NCBI RefSeq assembly: GCF_000507185.2
Contig: NZ_AYTM02000002.1
Location: 1-64,000 of the forward strand
Direction of reading: 5' to 3'
Length of the DNA: 64,000 nucleotides
Source of the DNA: Pseudomonas syringae KCTC 12500
GTDB taxonomy: Bacteria > Pseudomonadota > Gammaproteobacteria > Pseudomonadales > Pseudomonadaceae
Every line of letters starts with the position of its first letter. Position 1 is the first letter of the stretch. Shown one piece after another: positions 10,438 to 20,483 of the stretch. The position numbers and the translations under genes were made by a program. The notes beneath the pieces are model-generated. The model saw only the letters and a program-made list of their open reading frames with translations, searched no databases and was not told where the DNA came from.

Positions 10438-10955
10438 GGTAATACCTCAGTCCAGGAGATTGTGTGGTGGTCCACTTAAGGAGGCCCGAGGCGGATTTAA
10501 AACCTCAAATGTTGCTGTTTAATGACAATCCAACGAATCGTGTCGGGCGCGGAACGTTTTTGTAAGTAATTTCTTACGTCGCTGGTGGTGAAAAACCCTT
10601 TGAAAGCCAATGTTTACGGGCTATTTGCGTGGCGCCAAGCCAAATAGCGTTCTGCCACCACTCATCAGATAGCGGAATGCCAGCTGCGTTATAAAAATGT
10701 AAGAAAGTGTGATTTTAAGAATCGTTGTAAATGACCAAGCGGTCACGTTATAGCTAAATCAACTTAAAAATCCGCTTTCGACGGCGCTAAGGCGGTGTAT
10801 GAGGACCGAAAAGAGCGCGCGATCACTCTCACGGCTGATAGCAACGACGTAAGCCGTCATGTATCGAACATATCTACCGTTCGTCGGGTTCGACGGCACC
10901 TATGGCCACTGGCCAATGACCAACGTGAGTACTTTAAAACAACGGAGTAAGCACC
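10438..10955. other. Intergenic region upstream of pstS and a small secreted protein gene
   Basis: AT-richer than its surroundings and without a convincing gene. It holds the pstS promoter side (weak Pho-box-like repeat at 10511-10528) and a GTAAG-TAATTT-CTTAC inverted repeat near 10562. An open frame at 10859-11047 overlaps the start of the next gene and has no coding character. Confidence 0.6.
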
Positions 10956-11240
10956 ATGATCAAGACCAAACTGACTGCCCTGACTCTTGCTGGCCTGATG
11001 GCTGTAGCTTCAGGCGCTACCTTTGCCGAATCGACCACTACCCCTGAAACCCCGATTAACAAGAATGCGACCAAACTGCCGGGCACCAATACCCAGCCGA
11101 TGGACCGCACCTCGTCCGAGACTCCAGGCGTGCAGACTGAAAGCAAAGAAGCGGCAGCCGAGCGTTCGATGAAGCACGACAAGGCTACACACGGCACGCA
11201 CGACAAGAGCACCGTCACTGAAAAGACCAAGACTCAATAA
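10956..11240 (+). CDS. Small secreted protein of unknown function (paralogue 1)
   Basis: 94 residues. A Sec signal peptide (MIKTKLTALTLAGLMAVASGATFA) is followed by a hydrophilic, Thr/Lys/Glu-rich, probably disordered chain containing KLPGTNTQPMDRTSSETPGVQTE. A GGAG ribosome site precedes the ATG. The mature chain shares the pattern K-x-PGT-x-T...D-x-TS...PG with the next gene, so the two are probably an old tandem duplication. No known domain recognised. The location is probably periplasmic. Confidence 0.8.
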   Translation: MIKTKLTALTLAGLMAVASGATFAESTTTPETPINKNATKLPGTNTQPMDRTSSETPGVQTESKEAAAERSMKHDKATHGTHDKSTVTEKTKTQ

Positions 11241-11252
11241 TCAGGCGTCTTA

Positions 11253-11279
11253 CGCGGGCAGGACCATGCCCTGCCCGCG
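11253..11279 (+). terminator. Strong stem-loop after the first small secreted protein gene
   Basis: CGCGGGCAGG (11253-11262) pairs perfectly with CCTGCCCGCG (11270-11279) across a 7-base loop. There is no T run, so it may be a stability element or a factor-dependent terminator. It separates two paralogous genes. Confidence 0.5.
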
Positions 11280-11349
11280 GGTCTACCCTTCTCGCGTCAC
11301 CGTTTCAATCAAGTACTGTTTCAATCAAAGTATTCACGGAGTTTGCATA

Positions 11350-11652
11350 ATGATCAGGAGTAGATTGGGGGCGATAAGCCTCGCGGCATTTTTGGCCCTG
11401 TCGGGCACCAGCGCGTTTGCCGGTTCGACCGGCCCGACCAACCCGGTCAGCGACAGCTCAAAAGTGCCCGGCACCGGTACGGAAAAGAACGTCGACGGCA
11501 CCAGCCCCGGCGCGCCAGGCACAAGCCCCGGCACCAAAGGCATGGATCCGTTGCCTGGAAAGAACGGCAGTGCGGATGACAAGCCTCACGACTCGAAACA
11601 ACCCCACGATGCGGATCACCAGGACAGTCAGGACGGGCACAAGGCCCCTTGA
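11350..11652 (+). CDS. Small secreted protein of unknown function (paralogue 2)
   Basis: 100 residues beginning at the ATG at 11350 with ACGGAG upstream. The signal peptide (MIRSRLGAISLAAFLALSGTSAFA) is followed by a Gly/Pro/Ser-rich chain, SSKVPGTGTEKNVDGTSPGAPGTSPGTKGMDPLPGK, and a His/Asp-rich tail (DDKPHDSKQPHDADHQDSQDGH). The tail might bind metal, which is inference only. It resembles the preceding gene in layout and in the KxPGTxT motif. Its 3' end overlaps the 3' end of the convergent nuclease gene by 25 bp. Confidence 0.75.
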   Translation: MIRSRLGAISLAAFLALSGTSAFAGSTGPTNPVSDSSKVPGTGTEKNVDGTSPGAPGTSPGTKGMDPLPGKNGSADDKPHDSKQPHDADHQDSQDGHKAP

Positions 11653-13331
11653 TGATCTGACAGGTCGCTACTGACGCAGACACTGTCGTCAGTCGCCCAC
11701 TGCACGTAACACACCTCCACCGGCATGCCATGCTCGGCACAGAAGTCCAGCCAGCGCAGTTGGTTGTCCTGGAGGCGGTCACCCGGCCCCTTGACCTCGA
11801 TCATTCGATAACGACGCTGTTCCGGAAAAAACTGGATCAGATCGGGCATCCCTGTCCGGTTGGCTTTTATGTCCTGCAACAGCCGACGAAACCAGCGAAG
11901 CAAGTGTTCTGCCGGCAAACAGTAAAGCGCCTGTTCAAGAAGCTCCGGCGTCAGTGCACCCCAGAAAACAAACGGTGATTGCAGGCCGTGTTTGCTTTCA
12001 AAATGCTCACGAATGGTCGCCAGGTATTCACCCGATTCAAGTTGCAGCAGACAGGCATCGAACAACGATGCTCTGCGCTGATAGAAGTCAGGGCTGTACA
12101 GGTCACTCGGCGCACTGTGAAACGGATGAAAGAATGCACCCGGCAACGGGGCGAAAATGGCTCGCCAGCACAGCAGCCCGAACAGTGAATTGATCAGCGC
12201 ATTTTCGACGTAATGCACCTCCCCACCCTGCTCTTCTTCAAGGTGCAGGCGTATCAGACGCTCGACACTCATTCCCGATACTGGCGAGACCTGTACGTCC
12301 AGCCGCGCAATGGCGCGCACCGTGCGCTTGCGCGCTGCCGTCAGGCCGAGCTTGCGTTGCAGGCGTGGCAATACGCGTGACAGGTGCTGGACCTCCGCAT
12401 CACTTTCCGGTGCAAGACGGGCCTGTTCCGCCAGCGCCAGCGCCGCTGCGTACTCGGCGTTGCGCTCCAGTACGCGGATTTGCCTTGAGCGCGCGCCGGG
12501 GTAACCCGACTGACGATACACCGCCATCGCCAAAGGCCAGTCCTGCATGCGTTCGGCCTGTTGCCCGATACGAAACAGCAGTTTGCCGCGCCGCATGAGC
12601 AACCACGGGTTACCGCACTCGATGGCAATGACACGCTCGGCCAGCGCACGCAGTTCCAGGCAGGTTTCCAGCGCTTCCCGGCAGGCATGCAATTGCAGGC
12701 ACACATCGATGTCGGCACGCTGGTTAATGCCGCGCGACTCCAGCGAAAACTCGACTTTCTCGTAGCGGTAGATACCCAGGTCAGCCAGCACGAATTCAGA
12801 CCATTCCTGGTACAGATTGCCGAAGTACAGCAAGCGCAGGCGATCGCACAGCGGCATGATCTTCAGGCCGAATACGGCGTCGGGCAAGGTCGGGTGCCAT
12901 TGTTCGAGGGACTGCGGCGACGGGTACATCGGCTGCAAGCGCTCGAACCATTCCTGCTTGCGCTCAGGGCCCTTGACCGCATGGTCTTTGAAGCACTGGC
13001 TCAACTCATCCCGACGCAGCAGCTGGAACAGCTCGCTCAGGCCCAGCGGCGGAGCGCTGTCGACCCACTCCCGCGCCAGCAGCGGCAATACCGCGTCATG
13101 AGGGTCGCCAATCTCGACATAACCGAGTTTGCTGGCCCGAAACAACACGCCTTTGCGCATCACCATGCGCACCAGCAAACCCTGGGAGGGCACCGGCAGC
13201 TCGGCAAACTCGCTGATGAAGCGGCGCTCGCTCGCATCGAGCAGGTCATCATAGCGCCGGGCAATCCAGTCAAGGACCTGACGGAAGTTTTCCAGGTAAT
13301 AAAACGGGTTGTCGAGGGGCGAAGTATTCAA
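11628..13331 (-). CDS. FAN1-type structure-specific nuclease with VRR-NUC domain
   Basis: 567 residues, matching bacterial FAN1 in length. The C-terminal VRR-NUC domain (about residues 440-550) has PDLIQFF...YRMIEVKGPGDRLQDNQLRWL, giving the PD-(D/E)xK catalytic set (Asp, Glu, Lys in EVKG). The N-terminal and middle parts (DLLDASERRFISEFAELPVPSQGLLVRMVMRKG, a SAP-like region, then a helical region) fit the FAN1 architecture. FAN1 cuts branched or flap DNA in interstrand crosslink repair. The start is a TTG at 13331 without a clear ribosome site, so the exact N-terminus is uncertain. Confidence 0.88.
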   Translation of the reverse strand: MNTSPLDNPFYYLENFRQVLDWIARRYDDLLDASERRFISEFAELPVPSQGLLVRMVMRKGVLFRASKLGYVEIGDPHDAVLPLLAREWVDSAPPLGLSELFQLLRRDELSQCFKDHAVKGPERKQEWFERLQPMYPSPQSLEQWHPTLPDAVFGLKIMPLCDRLRLLYFGNLYQEWSEFVLADLGIYRYEKVEFSLESRGINQRADIDVCLQLHACREALETCLELRALAERVIAIECGNPWLLMRRGKLLFRIGQQAERMQDWPLAMAVYRQSGYPGARSRQIRVLERNAEYAAALALAEQARLAPESDAEVQHLSRVLPRLQRKLGLTAARKRTVRAIARLDVQVSPVSGMSVERLIRLHLEEEQGGEVHYVENALINSLFGLLCWRAIFAPLPGAFFHPFHSAPSDLYSPDFYQRRASLFDACLLQLESGEYLATIREHFESKHGLQSPFVFWGALTPELLEQALYCLPAEHLLRWFRRLLQDIKANRTGMPDLIQFFPEQRRYRMIEVKGPGDRLQDNQLRWLDFCAEHGMPVEVCYVQWATDDSVCVSSDLSDHQGALCPS

Positions 13332-13500
13332 GGCCAGCGTTCACATGACAAATGAGCAGACTGAACAAGGATACTGGTTATCCGTACAGATTCCAGCGTA
13401 AACGCCTGCTGATCGTGTTTCGGCCGATCAATGGCATGTATCGCCGGCATGCGGTCAGCCTTAGAATCGGCGGGATAATATCTGCAGCCGAGAGACGAAT

Positions 13501-14019
13501 ATGCACGCGCCACTGGTTTATCTCGCAGGCTTCGACGTGTTCAGGACCGACGCCGTGGAACATGGACGCTATCTCAAGGCATTGTGCGCGGCACACGGGC
13601 TTGAGGGTTTGTACCCGTTCGACAATGAGGTCACACACGGACGGACAGCACATGAGACCGCGCAGCAGATTTACTCGATGAATGTCGCGATGATCCACCG
13701 CTGCACTGCCATGCTGGTCAACCTCAACGTGTTCCGTGGTCTGGAGCCGGATTCAGGCACCGCATTCGAAGTCGGGATGGCGGTCGCACTGAACAAACCG
13801 GTGTGGGCGTACTTTGAACCAGTGGCGTCGCTGCGCGAGCTGGTTCCCCACGATGAAAACGGTCTCGACGCCAATGGGTTTGCGGTTGAAGACTTCGACT
13901 TGCCGCGCAACCTGATGCTCGCCTGCAGTTGGGCGGGCACCAGCTCGACCGTGGAGCTGGGCGCAGAGGCGCTGGCAAAGTACCTGAGTGGCTTTCAGGC
14001 CCTGCCGGCGAGCGGCTGA
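13501..14019 (+). CDS. Nucleoside 2-deoxyribosyltransferase family protein
   Basis: 172 residues. The start YLAGFDVFR is the nucleotide-binding strand of the NDT fold, and GTAFEVGMAVAL carries the predicted nucleophile Glu at residue 90. The preceding VNLNVFRGLEPDSG is also typical. Members move deoxyribose between bases or hydrolyse nucleotides; the exact substrate cannot be read. It is divergent from the FAN1-type nuclease gene, 169 bp apart, which would allow shared control of two nucleic-acid related genes. Confidence 0.88.
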   Translation: MHAPLVYLAGFDVFRTDAVEHGRYLKALCAAHGLEGLYPFDNEVTHGRTAHETAQQIYSMNVAMIHRCTAMLVNLNVFRGLEPDSGTAFEVGMAVALNKPVWAYFEPVASLRELVPHDENGLDANGFAVEDFDLPRNLMLACSWAGTSSTVELGAEALAKYLSGFQALPASG

Positions 14020-14029
14020 ACGCAGGCTG

Positions 14030-14932
14030 TCACCCCCAACCGAGAAAGTCTCCGCCATTATCGCGCAGCATCTGCAACATACCTTCTGCCGCGGGTGACA
14101 GGTAACCGCCTTTGCGCAGTGTCACGCCGATGGTGCGTTTAAGGGTGGTTTGCTCCAGCGGCACCTCGCGCAGGTGCTGCATGGTCTTGCCGAACTCCAG
14201 CGACTCGCGGGCAATGAAGCTCAACAGATTGCTGCGCGCAATCAGCCCCGGCAGCAGCGAGATCGAGTTCGCTTCGATCTGCACCGTGGGCAGTGGCAGG
14301 CCGTGAGCGGCGAAAGTCGCGTCGAGCCATTTGCGCGATGAAACACTCACCGGCGGCAGTACCCAGCGATACGCGCACAGGTCACTCATTTTCAACGACG
14401 GTTTGAAGATCGGATGATTCTTGCTGGCCACCACCACGGCTTCGTCCCTGAGTATGGCAAAGCTGGTGACGTCTTCACTGTCGGGCGCCAGCGCGCAGAT
14501 GATCATATCCAGCTGCCCCGAGCGCAACGACTCACGCAGCAGGTCATCCTGGCCTATCACCAGTTTCAAGGTGACGTCCGGGGTACGCTGCAACAAGGCC
14601 GAAGTCAGTTTCGGCATCAAATATTCCGCCATGGTCGCGGCGCAGCCGACACGAATGTTACCCACCATACCAATGGCGAAATCCCGGATCTCGCGCTGGG
14701 TCTGGGCAATGCTTTGCTGCAATTCCTTGCCACGCGCCTGGAGCAGCTCGCCTACGGGGGTCAGCTTGATGCGTCGGCCGTCACGTTGAAACAGTCGCGT
14801 GCCGAATGATTCCTCGAGGCGCTGAATGCTTTTGGTCAGCGCTGGCTGACTGCGATTGAGCTTCTCCGCAGCGCGTCCGAGGTGCCCCAGCTCGGCAATG
14901 GTTTCGAAATAGGTGAGATCGCGCAAGTCCAT
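14030..14932 (-). CDS. LysR family transcriptional regulator
   Basis: 300 residues from the ATG at 14932; a TTG nine bases upstream is less likely. The helix-turn-helix is clear (MDLRDLTYFETIAELGHLGRAAEKLNRSQPALTKSIQRLEE). The C-terminal effector domain is complete. It is divergent from the AbrB-family membrane protein gene across 106 bp that contain ATCA-ATTCA-TGAT, a possible LysR half-site pair. Regulation of that neighbour is the simplest inference. Confidence 0.88.
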   Translation of the reverse strand: MDLRDLTYFETIAELGHLGRAAEKLNRSQPALTKSIQRLEESFGTRLFQRDGRRIKLTPVGELLQARGKELQQSIAQTQREIRDFAIGMVGNIRVGCAATMAEYLMPKLTSALLQRTPDVTLKLVIGQDDLLRESLRSGQLDMIICALAPDSEDVTSFAILRDEAVVVASKNHPIFKPSLKMSDLCAYRWVLPPVSVSSRKWLDATFAAHGLPLPTVQIEANSISLLPGLIARSNLLSFIARESLEFGKTMQHLREVPLEQTTLKRTIGVTLRKGGYLSPAAEGMLQMLRDNGGDFLGWG

Positions 14933-15038
14933 ATCTATCAACCAAAGTTATCAATTCATGATTATTAGAAAATAGACTTGATGGGTTGCGAAGTCGATAC
15001 TGTGTGTATGTGATTTACCCCAATCAAGGAGAACGTCC

Positions 15039-16127
15039 TTGTCAAACGCTTCACGCTTTTCGCTTTCCTCCCTTTCCCCGCTGGCTCAATGGGCGGGTCT
15101 GATCCTGATAGCCGGCATTGCCGGGCAACTGCTCAAACTGTTCGATATGCCTGCTGCAATGTTCCTCGGGCCCATGCTGGTCGCCATCGGCTTTGGCGTA
15201 TCAGGTGCCAGCATCCGCATGCCCAAGCGGGCCTTTCAACTCGGTCAGGGCACGGTTGGCGTGCTGATCGCGCATGCCATGTCAGTCAGCGTGCTGCTCA
15301 CCGCCCTTCATTCATGGCATGTCATGCTTCTGGCGACCATCCTCACGGTGGTGCTTAGCGCGGCGGTTGGGCTGGTGCTGGTGCGCTTTGCCGGTATCCC
15401 GAGCAACACCGCAGCCTGGGGCACGTCACCGGGCGCGGCTTCGGCAATGGTCGCGATGTCCGAGGATTACGGTGCCGATTCGCGCATCGTCGCCACCATG
15501 CAATATGTGCGCGTCGTCTGCGTGGTCACTATCGGCGCGCTGGTCAGCCATTTCATCGGCGCCCCGGATTCCGCTGCGGCCCTGCACACCAGTGCAGCGG
15601 TACTGCCCAGCCTGAACCTTGTCGACCTTGCGCTGAGCCTGGCAGTGATTGCCGCAGGCGTGACCCTCGGCTCGCGCCTCCCGGCAGGTGCCCTGCTGGT
15701 GCCACTGATGCTGGGCGGCGCGCTGCAACTGAGTGGCGTGATGCAGATCACCGTTCCGGCCTGGTTGCTACCCATCGCTTACGGTGCCATAGGCTGCTAC
15801 GTCGGCCTGCGTTTCGACCGGCCGACGGTGCAGTACGTCTGGAGACGGCTGCCGATGATGATTCTGGCCTCATTGCTGTTGATCGTGCTCTGCGCCGTGT
15901 CGGCCTGGCTGATTGCCGTGATGCTGGGCAAGGATTATCTCTCTGTGTACCTGGCGACCAGCCCGGGCGGCCTGGACACCATGGCCATTATTGCCATCGA
16001 TACACATGCCGACGTCGGTTTCGTACTGGCGATGCAGACCTTGCGCCTGTTCGGCGTGATCCTGACCGGTAGCTTCCTGGCCCGGCAGATCATCCGCCTG
16101 ACCGACAAACGCATCCCTGCGCTTTGA
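15039..16127 (+). CDS. AbrB-family integral membrane protein (ammonia monooxygenase-like annotation)
   Basis: 362 residues with about ten hydrophobic segments arranged as two similar halves (GPMLVAIGFGVSGASIRMP / LVPLMLGGALQLSGVMQI; AWGTSPGAASAMVAMSEDYGAD / VYLATSPGGLDTMAIIAIDTHAD). This duplicated pattern defines the Gram-negative AbrB duplication family, often misnamed ammonia monooxygenase. The role is unknown, perhaps transport. The start is a TTG at 15039 chosen because AAGGAGA lies at 15026-15032. It is under likely control of the divergent LysR gene. Confidence 0.85.
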   Translation: MSNASRFSLSSLSPLAQWAGLILIAGIAGQLLKLFDMPAAMFLGPMLVAIGFGVSGASIRMPKRAFQLGQGTVGVLIAHAMSVSVLLTALHSWHVMLLATILTVVLSAAVGLVLVRFAGIPSNTAAWGTSPGAASAMVAMSEDYGADSRIVATMQYVRVVCVVTIGALVSHFIGAPDSAAALHTSAAVLPSLNLVDLALSLAVIAAGVTLGSRLPAGALLVPLMLGGALQLSGVMQITVPAWLLPIAYGAIGCYVGLRFDRPTVQYVWRRLPMMILASLLLIVLCAVSAWLIAVMLGKDYLSVYLATSPGGLDTMAIIAIDTHADVGFVLAMQTLRLFGVILTGSFLARQIIRLTDKRIPAL

Positions 16128-16174
16128 CTTCAGATTTCAGGCTTGAGGCGACAGACCAGGCTTGACCCAGTGGT

Positions 16175-17419
16175 TTATTCCAACCCCGCCAGAGCGCTGG
16201 CCAGGCTTGGCGCCAGCGGCAACACCGGCAATAACGTGGCCTGATAGGCGTGATAAAGGTCCGGCTTGCCGGGCCATATGTCTGCGCTGGGCTCGTTGCG
16301 CTCGTTCAGCTCATGGCGCCAGCTGCCATGTTCATGATCGATGAACAGAGTCTCGTTGAACTCCCAGAAACAGCGATACCAGTCTTCATACTGCTGCTCG
16401 CCGGTACGTTGCAGCAATGCGGCAGCAGCAGCGGCCGCCTCGCAGTGAGTCCAGTGCAGGCGATGACGGACCACCGGCTGGTTCTGCCAGTCGAGGGTGT
16501 AGACAATACCCGGTGCTCCATCGACATCCCAACCGTACTGGCAGGCATTGGCAAACAGTTGGCGGGCATCGTCCAGCAACCATTCGGGGTTGGCGCGTCC
16601 GGCCTGACGGCGCGCAGCCTCCAGATGCAACACCAGCCGCGCCCACTCGAAGGCATGCCCCGGCGTAGTGCCGAAGGGCCGGAAACCGTCAGCCGGGTTT
16701 TCCCGGTTGTAATCGGCAAGCGGCTGCCAGTCCTGGGTGAAATGCTCGATGACCTGAAAGTTGTTGGCACCGGCATGCTCATGGATAACCCGCTCGACAA
16801 TGCTCAGCGCCCGGTCGAGCCACTGCGCGTCACCCGTCACATCGGCGAGTGCAAGGAAGGCTTCGGTGCTGTGCATGTTGCTGTTGGCGCCGCGATACGA
16901 TTCCTCATTGCTCCAGTCCCGCGCGAACGACTCACGCATGGCGCCTTCCTGATCGCTCCAGAAATGCGTCTGGATCACCTGGATGGCGTCGGACAGCAAT
17001 GCCTGCGCGCCAGGCCGCCCCGCCACCACGGCAGAACTGGCCGCCAGTGCGACGAACGCATGCAGATAAGCCTGTTTGTCGGTCTTGCCGCCGTCTTCGA
17101 GCGCGGCACTGAACCAGCCGCCGTGTTCGGCATCGTGCAACGGTCCGCGCAGTGCGGCGATACCGTGATCGACCAGCGCAGCACAGCCAGGGATGCCCTG
17201 CGCATGCGCCATGGCAAAACAGTGGGTCATGCGCGCCGTGTTCATGGTTCCTGCTGTGGCACCGACCATCAGCCGACCGTAGTCATCAAGACTGCCAAAG
17301 CCGTTGTCCAGCCTCGAAGCCTTGGCGAAGGTCAACAAACGATTGCCTTCCAGTGCCAGCCACTGGTGATGGGCTGGCGAGCGCAGCCAACTGCTGAAGG
17401 TTTGATTATTGTTATTCAT
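16175..17419 (-). CDS. AGE-family sugar isomerase/epimerase (YihS/mannose isomerase-like)
   Basis: 414 residues from the ATG at 17419 (MNNNNQTFSSWL); an upstream GTG-type extension to 17515 has no support. The alpha/alpha-barrel fold is shown by NSNMHSTEAFLAL, FRPFGTTPGHAFEWARLVLHLE and HRLHWTHCEAAAAAAAL, where the conserved His residues (HSTEA, GHAFEW, HCEA) act in aldose-ketose isomerisation. It may interconvert mannose and fructose or a similar pair; the substrate is not certain. It is convergent with the AbrB-family gene, whose stop lies 47 bp away. Confidence 0.85.
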   Translation of the reverse strand: MNNNNQTFSSWLRSPAHHQWLALEGNRLLTFAKASRLDNGFGSLDDYGRLMVGATAGTMNTARMTHCFAMAHAQGIPGCAALVDHGIAALRGPLHDAEHGGWFSAALEDGGKTDKQAYLHAFVALAASSAVVAGRPGAQALLSDAIQVIQTHFWSDQEGAMRESFARDWSNEESYRGANSNMHSTEAFLALADVTGDAQWLDRALSIVERVIHEHAGANNFQVIEHFTQDWQPLADYNRENPADGFRPFGTTPGHAFEWARLVLHLEAARRQAGRANPEWLLDDARQLFANACQYGWDVDGAPGIVYTLDWQNQPVVRHRLHWTHCEAAAAAAALLQRTGEQQYEDWYRCFWEFNETLFIDHEHGSWRHELNERNEPSADIWPGKPDLYHAYQATLLPVLPLAPSLASALAGLE

Positions 17420-17544
17420 GAAGCGATGCCGCCCCCTTCGATAAGGTTGTGCCCAGACTGTACCGGAGGTCATTTCGACCGAGGGCATAATGCGCGTCCG
17501 GTCGATCGTCGGCAAGCGGACACAACCTGTATCAATGTAGGGTT

Positions 17545-19170
17545 TTACACCTTGAAGCGTGAGACCACCTGGCTCAGGTCGGCCGCCAGACGCGACAATT
17601 CGTGGCTCGACGCACTGATCTGGTTGGCACCCTGAGTCGACTGCATGGACAGATCGCGAATGTTGACGATATTGCGATCGACCTCACGCGAGACTTGCGC
17701 CTGCTCTTCCGCCGCGCTGGCAATCACCAGATTGCGCTCGGAAATCTGATTGATCGACGAGGTGATTTCGCTCAAGGACTCGCCCGCGCCCTTGGCCAGC
17801 GCCAACGTCGAGTCGGCCCGATCGCGGCTGGTGTTCATCGAATCGAGTGCCTGCGCCGAACCGCTGCGCATGGCACTGACCATCGAATCGATTTCCAGGG
17901 TCGACTGCTGGGTGCGATGCGCCAATGCCCGGACTTCGTCCGCCACCACCGCGAAACCACGGCCCGACTCGCCTGCACGTGCCGCTTCGATGGCGGCGTT
18001 GAGTGCCAACAGGTTGGTCTGCTCGGCAATCGAGCGGATCACGTCCAGCACTTTACCGATGTCCTGCGACTGATTGGCAAGGTTTTGCACCAGCGTCGAA
18101 GTGGTTTGTACGTTGTCGGTCAGCGTCTGGATCGACTGCACCGTCTCGATCACCCGCGTCTGGCCCGCCAATGCCGAGGTACTGGACTGGTTTGAGGCGT
18201 CCGACGTGGACACGGCATTACGCGCAACTTCTTCTACTGCCGAGGTCATTTCGTTGATCGCTGTAGCGGCCTGATCGATCTCTGCATTCTGCTGGTTCAA
18301 GCCGCGGTAGCTGTCTTCGGTGACCGAGTTGAGCTCGGTAGCGGCCGATGCCAGTTGGGTGGCCGAACTGCCGATGTGGCGCATGGCTTCACGCAGATTG
18401 ACCTGCATCATCGCCAGCGCACGTAACAGTCGGGTGACTTCGTCTTCGCCATCGACTTCGATGGTATGGGTCAGGTCGCCGTTGGCAACCTGCTCGGCAG
18501 CGGTTACCGCACGCTGCAGCGGACCGACGATGCTGCGGGTCAGCCAGAGCGCCAGGCCGATGGTGCACAGCGCAGCAATCACCACGAAGATAATGACGAT
18601 GTCGCGCGACTTGTCGTACTGGGCCTCGGCCGACTTGCCTTCCGCATCGACCTTGGTGACATAAAAGTCCGCCAGGTCACCGAGTTGCTTGCCGGAGCCG
18701 TCGACGATCTGCTTCATGTCGACCAGCAGCAGCTTGTTCAGCCCGACGCTGTCGCTCTGGCCAGCGAGTACAAAGGAGCGGTCCAGCGCACTGCGGTATT
18801 GGCCCATGGTCACCATGAACTGGTCGGTCAGCGACTTCTCTTCCGGAGTGTCGACAAAGGTCTTGAGGACAGACAGCTTCTTGTCCAGATCGCCCAGGCG
18901 TACGTCCAGCTGGCCACGGTAGGTCGGAATGCTCGCAGGATCGGTGTCCAGCGCCATGCGCAAGGAAATGGTCCGAATGCGCAGCATGATTTCGCGGATA
19001 TCGTTGACCACTCGCATGCTGGGCAGCCAGTTGGTCTCCACCGCCACTTCACTCTGGCGAATGGTCGACATCTGCGCCAGCGCAAACCACCCCAGCAAAG
19101 CCACCAACAGGGAAATGAGGGTAAAACCCAGACCGGCACGACGAGCGATAGTGAGTTTGCGTAAATTCAT
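17545..19170 (-). CDS. Methyl-accepting chemotaxis protein with four-helix-bundle sensor
   Basis: 541 residues. One N-terminal membrane helix (about 12-32), a periplasmic helical sensor (about 33-190, four-helix-bundle type with [26 protein letters not shown]), a second membrane helix (about 191-212), a HAMP domain, then the signalling coiled coil with the hairpin tip [32 protein letters not shown]. It detects a ligand outside the inner membrane and signals to CheW/CheA. No cytoplasmic C-terminal CheR-binding pentapeptide is seen; the protein ends SRFKV. The ligand is unknown. Confidence 0.95.
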   Translation of the reverse strand: MNLRKLTIARRAGLGFTLISLLVALLGWFALAQMSTIRQSEVAVETNWLPSMRVVNDIREIMLRIRTISLRMALDTDPASIPTYRGQLDVRLGDLDKKLSVLKTFVDTPEEKSLTDQFMVTMGQYRSALDRSFVLAGQSDSVGLNKLLLVDMKQIVDGSGKQLGDLADFYVTKVDAEGKSAEAQYDKSRDIVIIFVVIAALCTIGLALWLTRSIVGPLQRAVTAAEQVANGDLTHTIEVDGEDEVTRLLRALAMMQVNLREAMRHIGSSATQLASAATELNSVTEDSYRGLNQQNAEIDQAATAINEMTSAVEEVARNAVSTSDASNQSSTSALAGQTRVIETVQSIQTLTDNVQTTSTLVQNLANQSQDIGKVLDVIRSIAEQTNLLALNAAIEAARAGESGRGFAVVADEVRALAHRTQQSTLEIDSMVSAMRSGSAQALDSMNTSRDRADSTLALAKGAGESLSEITSSINQISERNLVIASAAEEQAQVSREVDRNIVNIRDLSMQSTQGANQISASSHELSRLAADLSQVVSRFKV

Positions 19171-19343
19171 GACCAGGGCTCTTTATATTTTTTGGAGGGC
19201 AGTATCCGACGCGAAGTTGTCAGACAACCGACAGCGTATCGCCCTGGTCAGGCAATTCTTTAGGACGGCCTGCGATCATTTGCAGGGTTGCTTAAAGTAA
19301 CGGCCAATAGCTGGGCCGGTGTTCGCTGATCACAGTGCTGTCA

Positions 19344-20483
19344 TCAGCCGCCCGAAGCCATCTGCCAGAGCCGCGCCACATCGCGCGCGCGCTCGTGCAA
19401 CAGGCGGCGGGTATCGCGGCAGGCCTGCTCGAGACTCATTGGTCCGCTGACCAGAGCAAAGGCTGCGCCGATGCCATGCGCGTACAGCTGCTCGTAGCCT
19501 TCGCCCAGAGTTCCCGCCAGCACAATCACCGGCACTTGCCGACGCTGGGCGACCCGCGCAACGCCAAGCGGGGTCTTGCCACGCAGGGTTTGCGCGTCGA
19601 AACGGCCTTCGCCGGTGATGACCAGATCGGCACCGATCAACGCCTGCTCCAGCCCGGTCAGGTCGGCCACCACTTCCACGCCGGCACGAAACGAGGCCTT
19701 CAGGTAGGCCTTGGCGGCAAAGCCCATGCCCCCAGCCGCACCGCTGCCAGGACTGTTGCGCAAGTCCTCGCCGAGAACCTGAGCCGTTTGGTCGGCAAAA
19801 CAGCCGAGCGCGGCGTCCAGCGCCATGACCTGCTCGGGCGATGCGCCTTTTTGCGGGCCGAAGATAGATGAGGCGCCATTCGGTCCGCAGAGTGGATTAT
19901 CGACGTCGGCGGCGATCTCGATGCACACGTCAGACAAGCGTGGATCAAAACCGCTCAGATCGATACGCGCCAGCTCGGCAAGCGCGAGCCCACCGGGCGC
20001 CAGAGGCTGATCGTCGGCATCCAGAAAGCGCGCCCCCAAGGCTGTAAGCATGCCGCTGCCGCCATCGTTGGTTGCGCTGCCGCCGATGGCCAGAATCACC
20101 CGACGGGCTCCTGCATCCAGTGCCGCCGAGATCAATTGGCCGGTGCCTTCCGTGCTGGTCACACAGGCGTCGCGTTGTGCGAGGGTCAGCAGTTGCAAGC
20201 CACTGGCCATGGCCATTTCGATGATTGCGGTCCTGCTCTCCGCCAGCCAGCCCCAGTGGGCAGTGACCGGGGCGCCTAGCGGGCCGCTGACGCTGGCGCT
20301 CATCAGCTCGCCATTGCAGGCAGCCAGCAGCGCCTCGATGGTGCCCTCCCCGCCGTCTGCCATCGGGCATTTGATCAGCTCGGCATGCGGCCAGACTTCT
20401 GCCACACCACTGGCGATCGCGTCGGCAACTGCCTGGGCGCTGAGGCTGTCTTTGAACGAGTCGGGGGCGATGACTATTTTCAT
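19344..20483 (-). CDS. Glycerate kinase (GlxK/GarK family)
   Basis: 379 residues from the ATG at 20483 with GGAG upstream; an upstream start at 20519 is less likely. The family start MKIVIAPDSFKDSLSA and segments CPMADGGEGTIEAL, AIGGSATNDGGSGMLTALGARF and GEGRFDAQTLRGKTP are diagnostic. It phosphorylates D-glycerate, the end product of glucarate and galactarate breakdown as well as glyoxylate use. The next gene on this strand is the CdaR-like regulator, and the glucarate genes lie 5 kb away, so they may form one pathway. Confidence 0.95.
   Translation of the reverse strand: MKIVIAPDSFKDSLSAQAVADAIASGVAEVWPHAELIKCPMADGGEGTIEALLAACNGELMSASVSGPLGAPVTAHWGWLAESRTAIIEMAMASGLQLLTLAQRDACVTSTEGTGQLISAALDAGARRVILAIGGSATNDGGSGMLTALGARFLDADDQPLAPGGLALAELARIDLSGFDPRLSDVCIEIAADVDNPLCGPNGASSIFGPQKGASPEQVMALDAALGCFADQTAQVLGEDLRNSPGSGAAGGMGFAAKAYLKASFRAGVEVVADLTGLEQALIGADLVITGEGRFDAQTLRGKTPLGVARVAQRRQVPVIVLAGTLGEGYEQLYAHGIGAAFALVSGPMSLEQACRDTRRLLHERARDVARLWQMASGG

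Noticed and set aside
10511..10528. Full Pho box before pstS
   Set aside because: Only one 7-base repeat matches well; kept as a remark in the pstS entry and not as a site.
10859..11047. 62-codon frame overlapping the first small secreted protein
   Set aside because: No ribosome site or signal, and it overlaps a better supported gene in another frame.
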